A stretch of 64,000 nt of DNA, taken from contig CABFPE010000148.1 in NCBI GenBank assembly GCA_900660155.1, positions 652,072-716,071 on the forward strand, written 5' to 3'. Source of the DNA: Hofstenia miamia (taxonomy: Eukaryota; Xenacoelomorpha; Acoela; Hofsteniidae). Shown piece after piece: positions 1-10,186 of the stretch; position 1 is the first letter of the stretch; each line of letters opens with the position of its first letter. The notes beneath the pieces are model-generated. The model ran no database searches, was not told the DNA's origin, and saw only the letters and a list, made by a program, of their open reading frames with translations. The position numbers and the translations under genes were made by a program.

Positions 1-75
1 TGCTCAAGCTCGGCTCGACTCGGCTCGTCTTGGCTCGGCTCGTTAGAAGCTCGGCTCTTGACAAGTCTGATAAAT
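1..75. repeat. CGAGC-rich dispersed repeat, truncated by the window edge
   Basis: The first 75 bases are built from reiterated GGCTCG units, far more GC-rich than what follows. The reverse complement carries CGAGCTTCTAACG, GCCGAGC and CTTGAGCA, which reappear in the same order near 54070-54115. The run TTGACAAGTCTGA at its right edge resembles TTGACATGTCTGA near 54336. It is probably one end of a short non-autonomous element also present at 54062-54360. No coding capacity is seen. Confidence 0.6.
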
Positions 76-179
76 AACATTGGAGATCAGCAAAAGTGCT
101 ACGGATGTCAGGATAGAACATTAACAAGATAAAAAATAGGTGGGGCTTTCAAATATTAAGATACTCAGCAATAGATAAG

Positions 180-287
180 TGGAATATGCATGAACTAAGG
201 GACCTGGATAGGGAAAGCAGGAAGTTGCTAGAGACATTCATAGGATTTACCCTAAATGGAAATGGTGAGGTTCTAAAAGTTGCGTAG
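180..287 (+). mobile_element. Possible LINE reverse-transcriptase C-terminal scrap
   Basis: One frame reads W..ELRDLDRESRKLLETF. This resembles the W..(8-10)..LDR.TRKLL signature after the reverse-transcriptase thumb in several non-LTR retrotransposons. The frame closes at a stop at 285-287 and neither flank continues the similarity convincingly. The resemblance is from memory of the family and the piece is short, so chance is possible. Confidence 0.3.
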
Positions 288-994
288 GCTGTAGATGAGA
301 AGCATTTGGATGGAAGCATGATGAAAAATCAAATCTTTTTACTTACCTGCATCTATTTGTAGACACTATTTTCTCATATCCATATTGTGAAAGCGACTCT
401 TTTTTGGTTTATCATAAAATCAAAAATCTGTACAGCCTTGTTCTCATTACACATTGGTTTACATTGCTTCGCGGTTGGCCCGCAACGTTTACTGCATTCA
501 TTATTATTTTACAAATACAGAACAAGGCACTAAAAGACAGAAATTTCATGGGAAAACAACAAAACCAATATATATAATTTAAAATCTGGAATCGTTAGTT
601 GAGCACGAGCTGCTTAGACTATACATGAACATGATTTAAGATCTACGACTTTGAGAGATTACCTAAAGTTTTTACTGATAATTTAGTCAAGATTTCATTT
701 ATATTTCGTCTGTTCGGGGACAACAGCCGACATAATTTTTTTTTCTACTATATTTTTGAACGATTTTATCTGTTAAGAAATATTGAAAACCTCTTATATT
801 AACACTTATATGGGTAAGTGTTCACTCATGTAATGATGAAGTTTTGTGCTAAAAATTAATCCTGTTCTTGAAGTATATAATTTTTACTTACAAGAAATTC
901 CATTTTTGTAAAACCATTCAATACATAATGTTCAGATAATAAGTAAGACCCCTAAACCAATGCCATTTATTTTTTTCAGTTTTTATAATCTTAG

Positions 995-1252
995 CAAATG
1001 CGCGATAATGGCACATGCGGAGAATCGACTGTGTCAAAAGCTAAATGGGCATGTATTAATGCTTCATCAGCAAATTTTTCAATAATTCATATCCAGCTAG
1101 TGAATCGGGTTAAACAATTAATTCAAATTTTTAATGAGTTTCAAAAAACTGTTCCTAAAATTTTGAATCCGCCCTTGAATGAGTTTAATGCAAATGGAAA
1201 CAACAACTACCCTCAAATATTTTGTTTTTTAGAAAAAAGTCAGTCAATTTAA
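995..1252 (+). CDS. Candidate internal exon, glycosylated extracellular segment of a membrane protein
   Basis: An open frame follows a pyrimidine-rich acceptor (AG at 993-994) and runs 85 codons to a stop. It contains two early cysteines and three N-glycosylation sequons (NGT, NAS, NFS) within about 30 residues, then an amphipathic stretch of hydrophobic and basic residues. That composition suits a secreted or lumenal domain. I infer, from strand and spacing only, that it belongs with the membrane-anchor exon at 2496-2741. The donor is undecided: GTGAAT in the CTA-GTG region would keep phase 0 but shorten the exon to about 100 bases. More exons may lie between. The protein is not recognised. 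Confidence 0.4.
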   Translation, partial: QMRDNGTCGESTVSKAKWACINASSANFSIIHIQLVNRVKQLIQIFNEFQKTVPKILNPPLNEFNANGNNNYPQIFCFLEKSQSI

Positions 1253-2495
1253 ATAATTTTTTACTAAACGATGAATAAACTATTTAATTATATTTAATAT
1301 TGCATTTTCAATAATATATTCAGGCACAAGGCAATAATTGCTTTCCTAGATAATCACATCAATCTGGAAAAGATAACCACACATTTCACCACTAAAATCA
1401 TATTTTCCAAAGCAATCGCCAAACGGAACCTTCGTATAATTGTCAGCAAGATTTCCTAAAAAAGTTTTATGTTGCACCACTTTACAAAAACACCAAAGTT
1501 GAAGTAAACAAAAAATTGCAACATGTCTAAGGGCAAAAAATGAATTAATCCTTTTCCTGGTCTATTTTTAGTGGTATCCTGAGCACTTCTCTTCATATGT
1601 TTGTATTATCTTACAATTTATTTAGAAATTCATTTAATGCAAATCCTACTCGTAAATTAATTGTTTATTGGATTTAGAACTTCGTTTACTAAAATATAGC
1701 ACAACTTGAGCCAAAAGTTATAAATATTATATTAATTCATATTTGCTAGCTAATGTTGAATGCAAACTAGATACTTCTATACAGATCAAATCTTATATAA
1801 CGACTTCAACTCATTTACGGACAGGTGCCTAGCGGTGTGCGCGGCAGTCATTTTTGAAAAACTTACCACTGTGCAGCATCGTTTTGCCACTGCCGCAGCA
1901 ATGCAAACCCACCGCGAGCTACTGCAATGACTCGAAAATTGCAGCAATTACCTCAAAATCCTTATTTATTAGCTTGGCAAATTAAAAATTAATAAAGTTT
2001 TACTGCTAAGCTTTCTTTTCATCTAAATTACAAATTCTATTTATATTTAATGATTATATTTTTCTTAAAATTAGTAAATTGGCATTTGCAATTATGATAT
2101 TCTTAGAATACTTTTAGATTACATTTTAGAAAATGTCCTACCCAATACAAGGTCTGTAAGTGTCCAATATTAAGTTCGCATGTTAGGTATTAAAGATTGA
2201 CTGAAATTATAAAGCACATAGAATAGACCAAAGCTTAACCATTATAGTAAATATAAAAATCCAGATTTATAATTCTATACAACATTAATAATCATAATAA
2301 TTATATAATCAGCAATGATTGTTGCCATTGCCAGTGTTTTTAGGTCAGATGATTGGCAGGATGGCAAGAACAAATGTATGATATAATTATGATATTTACA
2401 TCATTTAAAAAAAAGTAAAATCCTAATCTTAAATTTTCTTCTATTGTACAGGGTAATAATAAAAAATTTTCAGTCTTTCTCACATTATGATTTAG

Positions 2496-2741
2496 GATAA
2501 TGTAACATCAATTCTTATTGAAAGGGCAATTGAAAATCGTTTACCAAACTTACAAACAACAGTTTCTGCAATTAATCTCCAATCAACAGTACCGGAAAGC
2601 CATGCTTTGCTCATTGCATTCATTAGTGTGATAATCCTAACGGTTGGAGCTCTTGTCGTAAAATATCTTTGGCTGAGTAAAGAAAGGAAAGACTACACCG
2701 AATTAGACTTTGTGTCTTCGGGCCAACCATATGTTGAATAA
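2496..2741 (+). CDS. Terminal exon of an unidentified type I single-pass membrane protein
   Basis: After an acceptor (AG at 2494-2495) a frame of 81 codons plus stop opens in phase 0. It encodes a roughly 35-residue polar lumenal part with an NVT sequon, a membrane span (about residues 36-58, ALLIAFISVIILTVGALVV) and a short tail starting with the stop-transfer lysine and LSKERK. The tail carries YTEL, a YxxPhi-type sorting motif, and ends in YVE. This layout is typical of type I surface or endolysosomal proteins. The other frames after the acceptor close quickly, and the other upstream AG gives early stops. Upstream exons are uncertain (995-1252 is one candidate) and I cannot name the protein. 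DNA 3' of the stop shows no further coding. Confidence 0.65.
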   Translation, partial: DNVTSILIERAIENRLPNLQTTVSAINLQSTVPESHALLIAFISVIILTVGALVVKYLWLSKERKDYTELDFVSSGQPYVE

Positions 2742-4037
2742 TTTATGAATATTCATATTGGTGTTTTTTACTCAAAAGCAAGACTTGAATGAAAGGAGTG
2801 TATTGTAACTTACAACCAAATTGGGATAGTAAACATTTTGCGTATTGATATGTATATTTCTATTGACTTTTGTTAGATGATACGTAAATTTATTTTTCAT
2901 GAGTTTTTCGTAGTTATTGCAGATTTTGTAGTTTAAATTATTATCGCAATCCCAGTTTAAATCTTCTTTCATTGTAATTCATAAGTATTATTAAATAACG
3001 GTTTCCAATCAATTCTAAAAAAAGTGGAGGGGGCTCCTACACATGTCAACCTTCAAAAATTTAGGCTTAGAACAGATTTGGAACTGGCTACCAGCCAGCT
3101 CATGGCCCGGCCCACACGGTTATACGCCGGCCATATGAAGGCCTAGAAAAATTATTAAGGCCGACAAAAATATACCAGTCTAATCCGGCGAGATTTAGCC
3201 AAAAAATATTAAAATTGGTCAAGATCAGAGTCAAAACAAAGACTAATAAATTATATTTGTAGCAAAAGTTTAAAAAAAAATTGAAAAATGAAACAAAAAC
3301 ATCACTTGCAGGTTGTAAAACGGTTTTTCATAACTTGGTATGTGCGAGTATGTGCATATGTAAATCTAATTAAATGAAGATTGAGTTGAACAGACATTAA
3401 TCATTCAGTCTCTCACGAATCATTTCAGAGAAGTGGTAACATTAGATAGTGCTTCCGTTGAATCATTAAGCGTATTAAAAGAGGCTTTTTCTAATGGTCA
3501 ATGGCCGTAGTATTTTCTATAATTTTATATCTTTTATATTTTCCTATATATTTGGGTTTATAAAATTCATTGAATATACTATGCTGCGCAGTTTTTAATG
3601 CTCTTTTTATGAGGTTTTATGACAATGCAAATTTACATTTTTACCCGTAAGAGCCTGCCGCGTAGTTTAACTCATTCACCGACCACAGGACTAGGCGGGC
3701 CAAATTATTTCCGGTATGTTCAATCTATGGTTCAGACAGCAGTCAATTTACCAAAGCTTTGTTAACGGGCTTTTCTCTGAAATTGCAAATTATGTGTTTC
3801 AAATTTTCTACAATAATTTTATTAAAGTATAGTGCAAATTTGTCTCAAAAATATTATTAGTATTTGTGGGATTTCTATAAGCATGTGAAGTAGTGATTGT
3901 TCTGGGTCGCACACTTACGCTCAAACTTGAGCAAGCTTACGAAACTCCAGGCCTGGGTTATTTAATCTTACGCCAATTCGGCTTATCTTAGAATTCTTAG
4001 TTGGGGCTGCATCCAATAGTATTCTTTATATATATAT
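2742..4037. other. Intergenic DNA with GC-richer repeat scraps
   Basis: No gene is seen. Two GC-richer patches stand out from the AT-rich background: 3085-3180, with palindrome-prone GGCC and GCCGGCC runs, and 3650-3720, with GCCTGCCGCG and AGGCGGGCC. They look like decayed transposon ends, but I could not pair them into terminal repeats. Confidence 0.4.
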
Positions 4038-7027
4038 TAGGGTTATGACTTTTTGATTTTTGCTGAAATAATTATTTTCGTGTATTATAACTCGATGAGC
4101 TTTTGCATAAAACCTACAAAAAAGTGTATTATTCATTTTTATCTTGAAAAAAGTTCACTTCAAAATCAAATTTTCAAAAACCGTTTTTGCCCTATTTTGG
4201 CAAACTTTGTATAATTTCAGCTTATATGTTATAAATATTCCATTTAACATTAAATTTTCAATATTTTATTCAAATCTGATCATAATTAGTTCAAATTACA
4301 TTCGTAAATGCAGACATTCTTATTAACAACTCAAAATTCTTGGAATGGTTAATTTCAAAATATTCAAGTGTCTCTTGCTTATTGGATCGAAGTTATATTT
4401 TGCGAAATAATTCGCTTAAATTGCTTTTTTATCTTCAGTACTCTTTGCCAATCACTGTATGTATTACTTTTTTTTAACATAATAGTAGCTCATACTAGAA
4501 AAAATGTTAGTATAATAGGTTTTTCAAGGAGCCCATTCTTTACGAATTTGTGTTTCTATAAATAAATAAAGTATTAATTGCTAAAGAAATCGATTATAAC
4601 TACATTTTAAATTGGTAATTTATGTTATCTTCGCAAAAAAACGTATGCTTGAAACCTATGCCGATTAGGATTTTAAATTTATTAGACAAAATTGATGTTT
4701 CTTAAGAATTTCCATTTTGAAAATCTAACTCAAAATGCAAATTATCTTGTCATATATTAAACGCACAACATTGTTAATGTAATTCAATTAGTAAGGTTCA
4801 ATTTTTAGAAAACGTCATGTAGCTTCTTGTCTTACAAGATGATTGGTTCCGTTGTTGAGCATAAAAGAGAAGTCTGGACGAAAAATCTTGTGCGATTTCA
4901 AGAGTCACATAAGAAGAGAAGAAATGTTCCGTTGGAAGAGGAATCCTTAGAAAGAAGAAGCAAGATGCCCCTAAAAATTCAAATTGTAGGGCGGTACCTT
5001 TATCTGAGAAATTCTATTACAAGACGAAAAGATCGTATCAAGGAAATTGCAAAGGAAGTGGTGAATTTATGGCAGCGAAAACTAAATTTTCCTCATTTAT
5101 CTGCTGAAGCTGTTCAAGCAAAACTCAATCAGGTTCTCGAGCTCTACGACGAATGTGTGAAGTGACAAGACTATACTGGACTAAATGAGTTATGTGATGT
5201 AACAAAGAAAAGTGGTGAATGGCTCTGCAGAGAAGACAGAAGATTATATGAACTTCAGAAAGAAACCGAAGGACAAGTGGGCTATGCTACTGACAAAACT
5301 GCAAGCTATAAATCTATTCATCCAGCTAAGAGAACCAGAAAAGCATTGCAATTTACATCAGAAGCTGAAAACGTATTCTAAAACTCCGAACAAGATATTG
5401 AAACAAGCAAAGCGAATTCATGTCTGACACTTCAGAAGAAAAAACGACAAGTGCTAGCTAAACATACAGCAAAACTACAGCGGCAACAAGGCTTTTGATA
5501 TCTTCCAAGTTATCAACCAACAAGCCAGCAAATATTTGTCAACAGATTTCTCAAGATGGCATCAACATCGAAACACTTTCGCAGTCAGGCATCTACAAGT
5601 CTACTTTTAGAGAAGCCACAAAGCTTAAAGAAGCATTGAAGACGAAACTACAGTTAGAAAACTGGTCCTTGCACTTTGACGGCAAACGCATCGATAACAT
5701 AGAGTATCAAGTTCTTCCTTTTGAAAAATGAAGAAAGAGAAGTCAAGCTGCAGGCTCTAGTTCTTCCAAATGGTAAAGAAAACACTGTTGTTCAAGCTAC
5801 TTCTAGAGTTCTTGATGAATTAAGCCTTTGGAATAGCATCAAAATGATTGTTGCAGACACTATGAGTGTGAATACCAGAACAAAGAATAGAATGGAATCG
5901 TCATTCAATTGCAAAGACTCTTTTGTTGAAAATCACTGGAAGAACCGCAGTTTATTGGATGTCAGCATCATATCCTTGATAGAGTTCTGTGCTTAGTAAT
6001 GAATGAAAAGCTTACAGAAAATACTTAGTCTCAAGATATTGATTATCCCTTTATTCCAGAGCTGCTGAAAAACTACGAACAACTGAAACTGAATTTCGAC
6101 AACAATGGAGTAGAAATCACTGAAACAGGAGGATGGAGAGATTATATGAAATTTTTATTTCATCTTACAAGAGTTTTTCGTCACTTTGAAGTAACGGGAA
6201 AACATGAGCAATGCTAGATGTAATTCAAGAGCAATTTTGGCAGTTTTGGCATTCATCATTTTGCTGGACAGAAGAAATTCTCTTCTAGAAGTCTGCAGAT
6301 TTATCTCTTACGATTGTGCAAAATGTTGGTTCACGGATCAACTCTACAAGATAGATGACTTTAAGAATCTATGCAACAGCTTGCAAATCCATGCAAAAGC
6401 TTTGTTAAGAAGTTATCGAATCAAGAGCAGTCTAGAGTCAACATTCCAAGGACAAATCAGTGTGCGGAACGAGCCATCAAATGCCTTCAAGAGCTCAACG
6501 ATGTCTGTAAGAAGAAGGATAAACTTAAGCTGAGATTCATTTTGTCAAATAAAATGTAATTACTGTACTGTATTAGCTGTTATTTCTTAAAAATGCTATA
6601 ACTCATGACTTTTTACTCAATCCTACGTTTGTTCTGTTATAGATTGTAGCCAAGGCTCTACCTACTATGTAGTAGGTATTGCCTTGATTGCAGCCTGTAA
6701 CAGAATAACTTGCTGTATAGCATCAAAAGTGCATATTTTCGGAGAAATATATAGACAATGCAAATGATATGTGCACTGTTTATATAATTCTTTAAAAATA
6801 TTGTACTTTTCGTGCCATACACGGACACAGAAATGCATTTTATCTGAAAATTCAACCGTTTTTGGTCGGATATTGGGAGTTTTTCTGCGGGTCAGAGGTA
6901 AAAATCGAATTTTTGGTCTCGGGGTGAAGTTTTTCGAAAAGAAAATCGAATAAAGGTGATTTTTGTTAGTTTTGGGCAAAAGTTCATCGAATCCCACTAC
7001 AGGTATTAGAAAAAAGTCATAACCCTA
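4038..7027 (+). mobile_element. DNA transposon copy A (2.99 kb), cut-and-paste type with TIRs
   Basis: The left end begins TAGGGTTATGACTTTTT and the right end is its exact inverse (AAAAAGTCATAACCCTA at 7011-7027). Weaker inverted similarity runs on for about 150 bases, including a shared GATGA.CTTTTGC block. Both ends abut (TA)n, so a target-site duplication cannot be told from the microsatellite. The interior holds a 5' leader, a broken transposase frame (about 4827-6559) and a 3' segment near-identical to part of copy B at 20738-21110. Copy B has the opposite orientation, so the pair forms a long inverted repeat about 13.7 kb apart. Confidence 0.85.
4827..6559 (+). pseudogene. Broken transposase of copy A
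   Basis: Successive open pieces in shifting frames (4827-5165, 5212-5427, 5495-5731, 5721-5996, 6204-6533) form one protein-like series. A basic N-terminal region comes first (KNLVRFQESHKKR, then MPLKIQIVGRYLYL). The core reads WSLHFDGKRIDN then IKMIVADTMSVN, which look like the first two acidic positions of an RNase H-fold transposase. Near the C-terminus NQCAERAIKCLQE offers a possible third acidic residue. I recall near relatives as multi-copy proteins in arthropod genomes but cannot name the superfamily securely. Several stops and frame changes make it inactive. The N-terminal part is about 93% identical to that of copy B. Confidence 0.75.
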
Positions 7028-7040
7028 ATATATATATATA

Positions 7041-7742
7041 TGAAGACCACAGGGGAAAAACCAGTAATGTCACATTTTTGGTATTTTGGAGTTATGCTTG
7101 CCTACATATAGTATTTAAACTGTAGATTTATGTAAAAGCTAAATAAAATGGAAAACCAGTGATATCTAGTGAAATTTAGCCTTTGAAATATTTATATACT
7201 GTGGAAACATAAGTGATGTCCAAACTGTTCAATGGAAAAATAGGCAATGTCCCATTAGACTGGCTTCACATATGTCTATATGTCTATATTTAGTGCTATG
7301 ATGAGACTGTTGCTGGAAAAGGGTCGGATGAGGTAACATCAATGTTAAGCCATTTTATAGAAAACCACTTGTCACCAGAGATTGTAGAGCTGGAACTTTT
7401 CTGGGATGGATGTGCAGGTCAAAATAAAAATTACACACTCATCCGATATTTTCACTGGGTTGTTCATATACACTATATTACATTATAAGTGGCATTTTTT
7501 GTTAGAAAAATAAACAAAATATTTATAATAATCAGCCTTGTTACTATTCAATGGAATAACAGGTGATGTCCAAATCTGATATATAAGCATTTTACCATGT
7601 ACTCACTAACCCATGCTGCATAAATTCTATAACTAAAACTGCTGAAAGATCTGTAAGATGTATTAGTACATGGGGAAAAAATTTTGTTACAATTCAATTT
7701 AGAATATGTGTGACATTGCCGGTTTTTCACTTGTGGTCTTCA
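7041..7742 (+). mobile_element. Non-autonomous DNA transposon (0.7 kb) with 33-bp TIRs
   Basis: Left end GAAGACCACAGGGGAAAAAC (from 7042, TIR to about 7074) is mirrored by GGTTTTTCACTTGTGGTCTT(C) ending at 7741, with about five mismatches over 33 bases. Both ends sit in (TA)n, the left in the same tract that holds the right end of copy A. A subterminal motif of the form GGAAAAnnnAGTGATGTCC recurs at about 7054, 7150, 7203, 7231 and 7552, resembling iterated transposase-binding sites. A short transposase remnant lies inside (7300-7488), so this is an internally deleted derivative. Confidence 0.8.
7300..7488 (+). pseudogene. Transposase remnant with DGCAGQNKN motif
   Basis: A 62-codon frame ends in TAA and reads ...SPEIVELELFWDGCAGQNKN followed by YTLIRYFHWVVH. 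The D-G-C-x-G-Q-N-K-N core is a hallmark I remember from a widespread family of animal DNA-transposon proteins, where the aspartate is a probable catalytic residue. I do not assign the superfamily. It sits centrally in the 7041-7742 element and is far too short to be functional alone. Confidence 0.7.
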
Positions 7743-10084
7743 TATATATATATATATATAGCTCAAAATTCTTTTTTTGCACATGAATTCATAAACCTTC
7801 CTCTAGTTCCTGAACTAGGATCTAAGCAAAATATATTTATGGTCATTTTTATAAGTTGTTATCATTTTTTCGCAAAAATGTTCTATTTCTTGTGACATTA
7901 AACTTCACTGTGCCTGTGGATATAATTATTTTCCTTAGATCATAGTTCAGAATATAGGTAATAAATCTGGAAACATACCTTCAAAAAATTAGCCCAATCC
8001 ATTGAAATTCTTTCGAGTAATTATTTTTCGAAATTTCAAAATTCGAGAAAACTTATTTTGAGAAAATCACATTTTTATAAAAGGATATCAAATATACACA
8101 GACTTCTGGTATCAAGAGATGTGTTCATATAAAGCAATTCAATTAAATTGTTTTATTTTATCTATTTGAGAGGTAATGAGCAAAAAACAAAGGGTACTTT
8201 TGTACAGGGACCCTGTTGCTAGGCGAAATTTGCTGACATACAAAACACATTTTTTTAGCAAATATATTTTTTGGTTAAAATCAATTTGTATAAGATATTT
8301 TCTTTTAAATTTGGAATTATTTAGGGGGGGGGGTCCCATATTAATCATTAACCGCGTTTAGAAAAATACCAATTCGGTATAGCTACTATTCGGAGAGTAA
8401 CTTTCTCTCAAAGAGATCTGTTTTTTTTATATTTAAGCAGAAAGCTAATCACAAACAGAAAAGCAAATAAATTATTAATCTAGATTACGCGAGATTCAAA
8501 ATAGCTTAATCCAAGGGTAGCAACCAACACGACACCATTTGTTGACCAAAATTGATTTTGAATAAGTTTTACTACTTGAATTCAATTACAATCTTTTCTA
8601 GCATGAAAAAATATGTTTAGCCTGAAAGAATTCACTCCATTAGTAAGACAAGAAACAATATTTCAAACTTTCTAACTCCTAAGATTTGCATCATTTGGGA
8701 AAATATTAATAAGTTCTCATATCAGCAAACAACCAAAACACCAGCTTTGGCTCTACACAATTACGAATTTTGTTCTGAAAATTCCAGAGAGGGTTTCCTA
8801 AAGAACTACTAGCAAGAAAACAAATTCTGGATTTACTTGAAAGAAGGGCTTCCTTTGTGCATATATTCGTTTTTAATTTCGTTGTTAGTTAAATTTTACT
8901 TATTGGTTAGGTTGCAATTTTATATTTTATATTATTGGTATGTATGAATGCATTTGTAAGTGTGTATATCAATAGAATGCATTATGAATAAAATAAATCT
9001 ACGTGCACATTTAATGATGTTTATGAACACTAGATCCGCGCCAAACAGGACTAACCACTTGCCCGACAACTTCGATAAGCAATCTACGATCCTTAACAAC
9101 CCGTCAAGAAAGTTGAATAGACTATATAAATCAATAAAGGAGGTACAGCGTTGTACACTACAATTTCGTTTCCAAATTATTTCTTACAAAGCCTTTTGTA
9201 GGGAGAATGATCTAATATTTAATATTATATTTTGATCAATTTACAGCTAAACAAAGTAAATGTAGAATACCAGACTAATTAATTCCAAATGACACTTATC
9301 ATTTAAAGAAATTTCGTCTCTAAAAACAAAAGGTCGTGCCTGCAATAATTGTAATGGAGTAAATTATGTGTATTTACAATTTTTCTGAACTAAATATATA
9401 TTTCAGCATAGCAGCAAGGCATAGAATGGGAAAAATGGCATTAATATTGAAGATCAAATTGAGATAAGGAAAGAAAAAATGTGAGGAGTTGATTTTTAAT
9501 AATTCGAGTTAGGCCGACATTTCTAGATTTGAGATAGTGGAAGTAGCAAGAGAGATTATTAGAGAAAAATGATTATGAGAACAACTTGCTTTATGAACAC
9601 TAGAAAGATGAAACAAAACATTAGAGGAAGAGAGAGAAGTATATACATGATTGGAGAATTTAAGAAAATCAGAAAAATGGAAGTTGAAAATGTCAAGAAA
9701 TAATTCGTTAAGAAAAGTGAGATTCAATTCATTTTGTAAAAAACGTAGTTACGGTCATATGTTTCTAAGGGACGACACAATGGTGGACTCTGTTCATGTG
9801 AATGAACTTCTAGTTATAAGTAATTCAATTTTTCAATTGTCTTCCTTATAATTTTATACTGTGTAAAGCATTAATCAAATTCTAATTCAATTATTAACGT
9901 CTTTATTTTACTTAAACCATTTTTTCTTATACTTGTCTGACAAAACATTCATAAGAATTTTATACCATAGGATCCTATGGGGATCGGACTAATTTTGCAG
10001 CTCAGAACGGGAACCTAGTGTCATTTGAAATATCTGGCTTTGCAATTTCGCTTTCTGCTTACTACAAATAGAATTAGAACATAC
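7743..10084. other. Non-coding stretch downstream of the inverted DAXX exons
   Basis: It begins with (TA)n and a poly-G run (about 8325-8334). An open frame at 8960-9235 on the plus strand contains a polar, basic stretch (RSAPNRTNHLPDNFDKQS) that could be coding but is not recognised. Frames at 9509-9851 overlap on both strands and give no family signal. I searched the minus strand here for the serine/acidic C-terminal part expected after the DAXX exon at 10085-10186 and did not find it. Confidence 0.5.
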
Positions 10085-10186
10085 CTTGTTTATTTGCAAA
10101 GGAATCGATAACATGATCTACTGAATCGTCAATTTGTGGATATCTTTGAAGTGTTTCTTCCAATGACTCATGCTGTGCAGCAGGGT
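10085..10186 (-). CDS. daxx: DAXX-like exon: end of histone-binding domain
   Basis: The acceptor GTTTAG gives a junction aspartate and then PAAQHESLEETLQRYPQIDD SVDHVIDSFANKQ, matching human VDPALSDPVLARRLRENRSLAMSRLDEVISKYA. The donor CAAG|GTATGT leaves one base (phase 1). That is exactly the phase required by the exon at 24122-24318. Confidence 0.82.

Noticed and set aside
6665-6997. 110-codon minus-strand frame beginning MGFDELLPKTNKN, also present in copy B
   Set aside because: It is conserved only because it lies in the shared 3' segment of the two transposon copies. It runs antisense to the transposase and shows no motif, so I treat it as non-coding 3' sequence.
9509-9851. Overlapping frames on both strands suggesting a small gene
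   Set aside because: Neither translation shows a family pattern, signal peptide or splice support, and open frames of this size arise by chance at this base composition.
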